Source of the DNA: an uncultured Candidatus Competibacteraceae bacterium
GTDB taxonomy: Bacteria > Pseudomonadota > Gammaproteobacteria > Competibacterales > Competibacteraceae
DNA length: 33,293 nucleotides
Assembly: GCA_903879705.1 (NCBI GenBank)
Contig: CAIRMO010000105.1
Coordinates: 1 to 33,293, forward strand
Direction of reading: 5' to 3'
A program made the position numbers and the translations under genes. The notes under the pieces were generated by a model that was given only the letters and a program-made list of their open reading frames with translations, ran no database searches and was not told the origin of the DNA. Positions 27,502 through 33,293 of this stretch are shown here, piece after piece (position 1 is the stretch's first letter; every line of letters begins with the position of its first letter).

Positions 27502-27856
27502 ATGATAGCCAAAGTCAACTTTAATCCTCATTCTAAATTTTCCTGTGATAATGCCAATTTCCAGTAGGTTTTCGCATTCAGGTCTCCTGGGTTTCGTCAT
27601 ACCTGCTTTCGCGGGTATGACGAACGGGGCGGTTTTTGACCTGAAAAAGATAAAATCTATCGGGAAACAGCATACGAGGGGTTGCGACGTGGGACTGGAT
27701 CGTTGTCTTCACTCAACCCTTTGATCCTGTTAAAACATGCTAATTGCGCTTGTCCGCCCCATAGTTCATATCACAGAAAAATTCACAGGATCGCAGGCTT
27801 CGTTTGATCCGTTCGCCCTGACGCTTCGACCGACTCAGAGATTGAGGGACGATTCA
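27502..27856. other. Spacer between rne terminator and recC end
   Basis: This 355-nt convergent spacer holds one REP-like palindrome (27593-27624) and otherwise AT-richer sequence. I see no gene, tRNA or other RNA in it. Confidence 0.6.
27593..27624. repeat. REP-like palindrome
   Basis: TTCGTCATACC pairs perfectly over 11 bp with GGTATGACGAA around a CTTTCGCG-type loop that can also pair partly. The 'CGTCATACC...GGTATGACG' form with a CGAAAG-like loop is typical of dispersed bacterial palindromic elements. Confidence 0.75.
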
Positions 27857-30800
27857 TTACCCCTCCGGCGCGACTTGTTCAACCTGGGCGAACAGCGGCC
27901 CGAATACCGTCAGCGCTAATTCCACAAATTCCTCGTCCAGCGGGTCAGTGCCCCGGAACGCTAATTGATAGTAAGCGTCATTTCGCTCAGCGCGGTTGTC
28001 GCCATAGACGCTGCCTTCCCACGTCTTGCGTGCCTCCCGCAACGCTTTATCCGTATCCTGATTTTTGTCCTTGCGCAGCGTTTCAACATAAGTTAACGCG
28101 CTTTTTGGAAAAAAATGCTGGAGTCGCTGCAAACCTTGCCAGTACAGCTCCAGCAAGATCCGCAAATGGGCATCCGCCCCCTCAACCGGTGCCAACTCCA
28201 CTTCCCGATCCTCCGCCACCCAATGACTGTGCCGCGCTGCGCCATCCGCCGCGACCGCGTTCAGGGTCAGATGATGCAACCACAGGTTCAGATAATCATT
28301 GGCTTTCATGCCCGCCAGCCGGTAGCCCAGCCAACCGTGCGGGGTCAGACCGCCCACCTGACCGGTCAGGCGAAACTCGCCCAGCGGCAAATCGACTACC
28401 AGCGGTTCCCCGGCGCGGCGCGGCAACACCCGCCCCAATCGTCCGGCAAAGCGCACCACCCGCTCCTGCGCCTGGGTAAACACGCATTCGCCGATCTGGC
28501 CGTGCGGCAAGCCCCCACCCGCCCGCACAATCGTGTTCATCTCCGCTGCCGGATGCCGATCCAGATGCAGCTCCAGCATCTCCTCCAGCAGTTGATAGCG
28601 CTCCAGTCCGTCGAGGACAAACGGTTCGCGGGTCGCCAAGGCCACCTCGCCCTCTTCCGGGCGGACGCCTAACCGTTCCCGCAACAGCCAGCGGGCAGGA
28701 TTCTTGAAAAACCGGATCAAGCCCTCCAGCGTCACGGTGCGCAGCGTCGGGTCCGGTTCGGGCAAATCCGCCGTTAGCAGGGGCGCGGCATCCTGCTCGC
28801 CACGGCCAGCCTGCCGGCTCGCAGCGACCCATTCCCGCGCATAGCTGAACCGGCGGGGATCGCCACTGAAATAGCGCCGGCTAAACACCTGCAAGGGATG
28901 GCGAACCACGAGTTGCTGACTGGCCCGGCGGCCATCGACGCACTGAAAACCGCGATCCAGGGTATCCAGCCACTCGCTGACCAGCACCGACGGCGGCAAT
29001 ACCGAGTTGTCGCGGATGTTCTGGCCCACATAGCTGAGATAAAAGCAGCGCCGGGCCGACAGCAGGGTTTCCAAAAACAGATAGCGGTCGTCCTGACGGC
29101 GGGAGCGGTCACCGCGCCGGAACTGGCTGGACATCCGGTCAAAGCTGACGGGCCGGTGCGGGCGCGGATAGGCGTCATCGTTCATGCCGATCAGGCACAC
29201 CACCGGAAACGGAATGCTGCGCATCGGCACCATCGCGCAACAGGTGACGCCGCCACCCAGAAACCGCGCCGCGCCGCTCTCCGGGACATTCAACTGGCTG
29301 CGCAGCGCCGCCTTGATCACCGCCAGCGTGACCGGTTCGGCAAACCCGGCCCCTTCGGTATTCGTGCGTAGGGTTTCCAGCGCCCGGCGAATCAGTTGCA
29401 ATTCATTTTCCTCGCGGTCGCGGGGATCAAAAAACTGCTCCAGCACCGCATGAAGCGCCGTCACCCAATCTGTCAGCGGGCGACGTTCCCGCAACCGGGC
29501 GTCCAGCCCGAACAGCGTCTCGGTAAAGCCATACAAGCCGCCAAGCGCCTGCGCGTCGCCGCCTTCAACCTCGTCATAGGGCAGGATGCCGCCGTACAGA
29601 TTGCGGCCTTCCCCCGGCAGCGCGTAACCGAGCAACAGCCGATCCAGTCCGGCCCGCCACGTATGTTCAGCGGTGGCCGGCAATTGCCACAGGCTCTTGA
29701 TCCCGGCGTCAATCCCCCAGCGAATCCCGGTCTCCCGCACCCAGCGCCGAACCCGTGTCAGGTCGTCTTCGCTCAGTCCGAACCGTCGCCGCACCGCCGA
29801 GGGCTCCAGCAGACTCAACACTTGCACCGCGTCAAAGCGCCCGCCGCCCAAATCCAGCAGTTGAAAAAAGACTTCGACTAGCGGATTTTCGGTTTGAAGG
29901 CCTTGATCGGCAATGCTGAACGGAATTCGTCGATCAGCCGACACGGTGTCGAACACGGCCTCGATCAGCGGCCCGTAGGCGGCGATGTCCGGGGCCATCA
30001 CGATCACATCGGAAGGGCGCACGTCCCGGTGCGCCTCGAACAGCGCCAGCAATTGATCGTGCAACACTTCCACTTCACGCATCGGCCCGTGACAGACGTG
30101 GACCTGCACCGAGCGATCCGCGGGTTGCAACAGCAACAGCGGGCAGTCGTCACTGCCCCGGTCGCGCAAATGGAGAATGTCGGCTTGCACTTGCTGGAGC
30201 AAATTCGTCCCGACCGGTTCAGTGAAGTCATCGGTTTCCGCTCGGGGATAGGCTTGCAGCCCGTCAATGAAATCCCGGCCCTGCTTGCCCAGCGAGGCCA
30301 GCAGCGGATTGCCGACTGTCAGATAGGCTTCCTCCGGATCGATGTCCTCGCCCAGCCGGGCGAGATCGCGCTCGGCCAGAATGTCGCCCCAGTATTCCTG
30401 ACAAGGATTGAGCAGGAACAAATGCACATCGAGATAACGGGCCAGACCGGCCAGCAGCTCCAGATACAGCGGCGGCAGCGCGGCGATGCCAACGATGGCG
30501 ACCCGCTCCGGCAACCGGCGGCGGTTGACCTCGCCGTGATCCAGCGCGATGCGGAATCGATGCTGTACCTGCACCCGGTGGGCTTCGCCGCTGTGCCCCA
30601 GCCGCCGCCACAGTTCCGCCTGCCAGTGATCGTCCTGGCCCGCCTCCCATTTTTCGATCCAGTCCGGGCGGTAGATCAGATATTGATCGAAACAGTCGGC
30701 CAGACGGACCGCCAGTTCATAGCGGCGGAAATCGTCATCACCGGTCCCCAGATAGGCGCGGGGTTCGGCAAAGCGCGGTGCATCCTCCATGTTCCGCAGC

Positions 30801-31090
30801 AGGGTCATCAATCGCCAGGTCAGGACCGGTTTCTCAAAGGCCGAGGTCGGCGGCAGGTAGCGCAATACCGCCCGGCTCATCTCCCAGAGAAAGGTGGCGG
30901 GAAACTGGAAGCTCAGGTTGGCGCAAACGCCGAGCCGGTCAGCCAGGCGCAACGCCAGCCAGCGGGCCATGCCGTTGCTTTGGGTGACGATGATCTCCTG
31001 AGCCAGCGGCAAGCGCAGCGGTTGGCGCAGCAGTTCAGCCAGCCGGTCGGTCAGGATTTCCAGGCGGTTGCTTTGATGGACGTGGAACAT
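27857..31090 (-). CDS. recC: Exodeoxyribonuclease V subunit gamma (RecC)
   Basis: RecC is the Chi-recognising subunit of RecBCD, which processes double-strand breaks and degrades foreign linear DNA. The 1077-residue protein (E. coli 1122) starts FHVHQSNRLEILTDRL and has the family blocks IIVTQSNGMARWL, FQFPATFLWEM, DCFDQYLIYRPDWI, PDIAAYGPLIEAVF, and VCLIGMNDDAYPR in the inactive helicase-like domain. Neither recB nor recD lies next to it: downstream is the end of rne and upstream a toxin-antitoxin-like pair, so the partners must be elsewhere. The start ATG 31090 has only a weak GCGAG ribosome site. Confidence 0.95.
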   Translation of the reverse strand: MFHVHQSNRLEILTDRLAELLRQPLRLPLAQEIIVTQSNGMARWLALRLADRLGVCANLSFQFPATFLWEMSRAVLRYLPPTSAFEKPVLTWRLMTLLRNMEDAPRFAEPRAYLGTGDDDFRRYELAVRLADCFDQYLIYRPDWIEKWEAGQDDHWQAELWRRLGHSGEAHRVQVQHRFRIALDHGEVNRRRLPERVAIVGIAALPPLYLELLAGLARYLDVHLFLLNPCQEYWGDILAERDLARLGEDIDPEEAYLTVGNPLLASLGKQGRDFIDGLQAYPRAETDDFTEPVGTNLLQQVQADILHLRDRGSDDCPLLLLQPADRSVQVHVCHGPMREVEVLHDQLLALFEAHRDVRPSDVIVMAPDIAAYGPLIEAVFDTVSADRRIPFSIADQGLQTENPLVEVFFQLLDLGGGRFDAVQVLSLLEPSAVRRRFGLSEDDLTRVRRWVRETGIRWGIDAGIKSLWQLPATAEHTWRAGLDRLLLGYALPGEGRNLYGGILPYDEVEGGDAQALGGLYGFTETLFGLDARLRERRPLTDWVTALHAVLEQFFDPRDREENELQLIRRALETLRTNTEGAGFAEPVTLAVIKAALRSQLNVPESGAARFLGGGVTCCAMVPMRSIPFPVVCLIGMNDDAYPRPHRPVSFDRMSSQFRRGDRSRRQDDRYLFLETLLSARRCFYLSYVGQNIRDNSVLPPSVLVSEWLDTLDRGFQCVDGRRASQQLVVRHPLQVFSRRYFSGDPRRFSYAREWVAASRQAGRGEQDAAPLLTADLPEPDPTLRTVTLEGLIRFFKNPARWLLRERLGVRPEEGEVALATREPFVLDGLERYQLLEEMLELHLDRHPAAEMNTIVRAGGGLPHGQIGECVFTQAQERVVRFAGRLGRVLPRRAGEPLVVDLPLGEFRLTGQVGGLTPHGWLGYRLAGMKANDYLNLWLHHLTLNAVAADGAARHSHWVAEDREVELAPVEGADAHLRILLELYWQGLQRLQHFFPKSALTYVETLRKDKNQDTDKALREARKTWEGSVYGDNRAERNDAYYQLAFRGTDPLDEEFVELALTVFGPLFAQVEQVAPEG

Positions 31091-31130
31091 GAGACGCTCG
31101 CATCTGCACGGTCTTGGCCGTATTGAGGGA

Positions 31131-31466
31131 TCACGGGCGATTGACCCGAATCAGTTGGTTAAATAGCGTTTCCATTGCAGTCAGCGCGGCGTGAATGCGT
31201 TGGGCCTGACCGATGAAGTCGGGATCGAAGGTGCAAACCACAATGCCGGCGTGTTCTGGAGTCAGGCGATGCAGTTGAATGAAATGTTTGCGATTAAGGG
31301 TCAACACGGCTCGCTGATCAGCGCCGGCCAAGGCCAAAACGGCCTCATCGGGAATGGCCTGCCGAGCCTTGCCGGATTCCTGCATCGTCAGTGCGTTGTG
31401 TCCCAGGCGGCGCAGTTCATCCACGACCGGCAACGGGAAGTTTTCATCCGCGTAGAGTTGCGCCAC
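31131..31466 (-). CDS. DUF5615 PIN-like toxin-type protein
   Basis: The 111-residue protein belongs to the PIN-like DUF5615 group. The N-terminal acidic cluster YADENFPLPVVDELRRLGH and the later LTLNRKHFIQLHR and TPEHAGIVVC are typical of this group, in which the aspartates may bind metal for RNA cleavage. It is always or nearly always paired with a DUF433 protein, as here. The start is GTG 31466, 3 nt after the upstream gene's stop. Its ribosome site (GAGG) lies in the end of that gene, giving coupling. It ends 40 nt before recC. The nuclease activity is inferred from family only. Confidence 0.85.
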   Translation of the reverse strand: MAQLYADENFPLPVVDELRRLGHNALTMQESGKARQAIPDEAVLALAGADQRAVLTLNRKHFIQLHRLTPEHAGIVVCTFDPDFIGQAQRIHAALTAMETLFNQLIRVNRP

Positions 31467-31469
31467 GGT

Positions 31470-31799
31470 TTAGGCGTCCTCGTTTTCGCGGATTTGCTGG
31501 TCGATTTCGTGGCGATGGGAGCGGACATACGCCCAGGCGCCGGCTAAATCCTCAGCCCGCAAACTCGGATAAGCGCGGAGTAAATCGGCTTCGCTAACGC
31601 CAAGCCGCCGGGCCTGTTCCAGGACCCAGATTGGAATGCGGGTGCGAACAATGCACGGCTCACCGCCAGCAACGCCGGGTGTCGTTTCGATACCGGGGAA
31701 AACGTCGCCGAGATCACAGACAATCCATTGCAACAGTTGGGCTTTCTCAGCCCGCGTCAGGGTAGAGAACAGTTCCTGAGTCGCTTGGAGGGTGGCCAT
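31470..31799 (-). CDS. DUF433 antitoxin-type protein
   Basis: The 109-residue protein has the DUF433 core: GIETTPGVAGGEPCIVRTRI followed by PIWVLEQARRLGVSEADLLRAYP. This is a winged-helix-like domain found in antitoxins paired with PIN-like DUF5615 toxins. The start is ATG 31799 because AGGAG lies 8 nt upstream; the in-frame extension to 31937 runs through non-conserved sequence that contains a recC-like relic. An N-terminal helix (TRAEKAQLLQWIVCDL) precedes the core. Confidence 0.87.
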   Translation of the reverse strand: MATLQATQELFSTLTRAEKAQLLQWIVCDLGDVFPGIETTPGVAGGEPCIVRTRIPIWVLEQARRLGVSEADLLRAYPSLRAEDLAGAWAYVRSHRHEIDQQIRENEDA

Positions 31800-31963
31800 C
31801 GTGGAGACTCCTGAAAGTTCAGCGGCAAATCTTTGGATTCCAGCCCGGCATTTTGACCCCGGAGTTAACCGCGTTCCAGTCCATCGAGAACGAACGGCTC
31901 GCGGGTCGCCAAGTCTTGTAAACTGTGGTCGCCGCACCCTCGATATTAGCGTAAGGAAACCTC
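31800..31963. other. Divergent spacer between the TA-like pair and the NERD gene
   Basis: This spacer should contain promoters for both directions, but no convincing sigma70 pair was found. It carries a 43-nt relic of recC-like coding sequence (31871-31913). Confidence 0.5.
31871..31913 (-). pseudogene. 43-nt relic of a diverged recC-like gene
   Basis: This segment matches the recC coding sequence at 28598-28640 in 38 of 43 positions. Read on the minus strand it encodes LATREPFVLDGLER, identical to RecC residues 818-831, and is then cut by a TAA one codon later. All five differences are synonymous third-position changes. Confidence 0.7.
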
Positions 31964-33293
31964 ATGAGCGTTCGTTTCATTCCCTGTGGAGAATTCGTTA
32001 ATGCCAGTGAGCGCACTGCGGTTGAGCGGTTGCGCGCCAAATTGCAGAGCGTTGAGGCGTTCTGGATTCTGCTCTCCAATCTGAATCACTCCGCCCAGCC
32101 GGGGTCGCGTTCCGACGAAATCGATCTGATCGCCATTGGCCCGCCCGGCATTTACGCCATTGAAATCAAACATTGGGACGCCGCTTATCTGCGCCAGCAG
32201 GCACTCATTGCCGAACCGGAAGCAGAGCGGATCAATGCCAAAGCCAAGCGGATCGCCGGCCAGTTACGCCGGCATTTTGATCCGGGCTTCGTCACCGCCC
32301 GACTGTTGGTGACCCGGGGCGAATTGCGCCTAGAGACGGCCGGTAAACCGCGATCCCTGCTACGCGGTGTGGCCGTGTTCGGTTTGCCGGAATGGCGCGA
32401 ATTGCTCACGGTCGACGGGCCGACCCGCCTGACTCCGGCGCAGGTGGAACAGGCTGCGCAACTGCTGGAGCCGACGGTGAAGGTGGCCTTGAACGGGGAG
32501 TTGCGAACCTTCGCCGGCCTGATCCATCTGGAGCGGCTAGCAGACCCCGCCGACACCTTTCATCGCCGCTATCGCGGCCAGCATCCGACCCGCCGCGACC
32601 GGGTGATTCTGCATCTGTACGACTTGTCCGCCAGTGCCGACAAGCAACCGCTGGAATTGGCCCGCCGGGAGTTCGATACGCTACAGCGCTGGCAAAAGTC
32701 GCCGTTCGTGCCGAGCCTGCTGGATTCGTTTCAGGATGCCGACGGCTATCCGGGCGAGTTGTGCTTCTTCTCATTGGTCGATCCCGCCGCCCCGACGCTG
32801 ACCCAACGCGCTCAGGATACGACTTGGGATACTCCGGCCCGACTGGCGTTTGCCGGCGAGGCCATTCGCGCCCTGGCCGGTTTTCATCATCCTGACCAGC
32901 CCGACCAGCCGCCCTTGCTCCATCGCCGGATAACGCCGGCCAGCCTGCGGGTCCGGCACAACAACCGCCCACTGTTCACCGATTTCAGCCTGAGCCGGTT
33001 GACCGATTCGCCGAGCATTTCCGCTATGGCGGTGGATTTTGGGGCAATGACCGCGTATGTCGCCCCGGAACTGCTGACCGGCGGGTTGGCGGCGGCCACT
33101 CCGCCCGCCGATGTTTACGCGCTGTGCGCCACGCTGGTGACGCTGTTTAGTGGCGATGATCCCTTGGCCGGAAAAGCGCGTGAGGTGCTGGCGCGGGGTG
33201 GTCGTTCGCAGCCGGCAGAGCGGGCTACGCTGGCCGAACTGGCGACGGCGCTGGACGAATTACAGGGTGTTGCGCCACCCGCGCCGGATTTGC
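31964..33293 (+). CDS. NERD-domain protein with degenerate protein-kinase domain (3' end outside window)
   Basis: The 443 residues visible begin with a NERD nuclease-related domain: Asp51-Glu52 and Asp54 in SDEIDLIAI, and Glu67/Lys69 in AIEIKHW, fit the D..ExK nuclease core. From about residue 195 a protein-kinase-like fold follows, but its key residues are changed. The ATP-binding lysine position in RVILHLYD is His217, the HRD motif reads HRR (320-322) and DFG reads DFS (340-342). The APE motif (367-369) and the DVYALCATL helix are kept, so this is probably a pseudokinase. NERD plus kinase proteins occur in phage-defence systems such as BREX (PglW), which suggests a defence role by inference. 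ATG 31964 has AAGGA 8 nt upstream. The gene is open at the window edge; further domains such as a helicase may follow. Confidence 0.85.
   Translation, partial: MSVRFIPCGEFVNASERTAVERLRAKLQSVEAFWILLSNLNHSAQPGSRSDEIDLIAIGPPGIYAIEIKHWDAAYLRQQALIAEPEAERINAKAKRIAGQLRRHFDPGFVTARLLVTRGELRLETAGKPRSLLRGVAVFGLPEWRELLTVDGPTRLTPAQVEQAAQLLEPTVKVALNGELRTFAGLIHLERLADPADTFHRRYRGQHPTRRDRVILHLYDLSASADKQPLELARREFDTLQRWQKSPFVPSLLDSFQDADGYPGELCFFSLVDPAAPTLTQRAQDTTWDTPARLAFAGEAIRALAGFHHPDQPDQPPLLHRRITPASLRVRHNNRPLFTDFSLSRLTDSPSISAMAVDFGAMTAYVAPELLTGGLAAATPPADVYALCATLVTLFSGDDPLAGKAREVLARGGRSQPAERATLAELATALDELQGVAPPAPDL

Noticed and set aside
31800-31937. N-terminal extension of the DUF433 protein to an upstream start at 31937
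   Set aside because: The extension reads through the recC relic in another frame and is not conserved; ATG 31799 has a good ribosome site.

Overview
The window is bacterial chromosome. Gene content and order point to a gammaproteobacterium. The run rne, rluC, sppA-like, maf, yceD, rpmF, plsX, fabH, fabG, acpP, fabF, mltG, tmk, holB, pilZ, tatD is close to the order I know from Pseudomonas and E. coli. Most of the sequence is GC-rich (around 60 percent by eye). The genus cannot be settled from sequence alone.

Left end (1-2874): a disturbed accessory region. Two AT-rich paralogous genes for secreted alpha/beta-hydrolase-like proteins lie in tandem on the minus strand; the first runs off the window edge. 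They are separated by a GC-rich wedge with what looks like a transposase remnant. Next comes a 5' fragment of the RNase P RNA gene (rnpB), whose 3' third is not in the window.

2881-7432: a prenylated-FMN module. A UbiX-type flavin prenyltransferase and a YhbP-like flavoprotein (plus strand) converge on two tandem UbiD-family (de)carboxylases (minus strand).

7666-11203: rsmI, a REP-like palindrome, the malic enzyme maeB, and a small plus-strand gene.

11192-21078: a long minus-strand superoperon. It reads yceD-rpmF (translation-related), plsX-fabH-fabG-acpP-fabF (phospholipid and fatty acid synthesis), mltG (peptidoglycan), tmk-holB (DNA replication), pilZ (type IV pili), tatD and a Nudix CoA pyrophosphatase. 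The fabD and pabC genes that usually belong here are absent. A strong promoter in front of yceD places its transcript start almost on the start codon.

21189-27501: maf (divergent from yceD), an inserted Uma2-family gene, the pair rluC-sppA, and rne. The rne gene has a good promoter, a leader of about 300 nt and a clear intrinsic terminator.

Right end (27857-33293): recC without recB or recD, a DUF433/DUF5615 toxin-antitoxin-like pair, a short relic of a second recC-like gene, and the start of a NERD-domain protein with a degenerate kinase domain that runs off the window. This end looks like the edge of a DNA-defence or genome-maintenance region.
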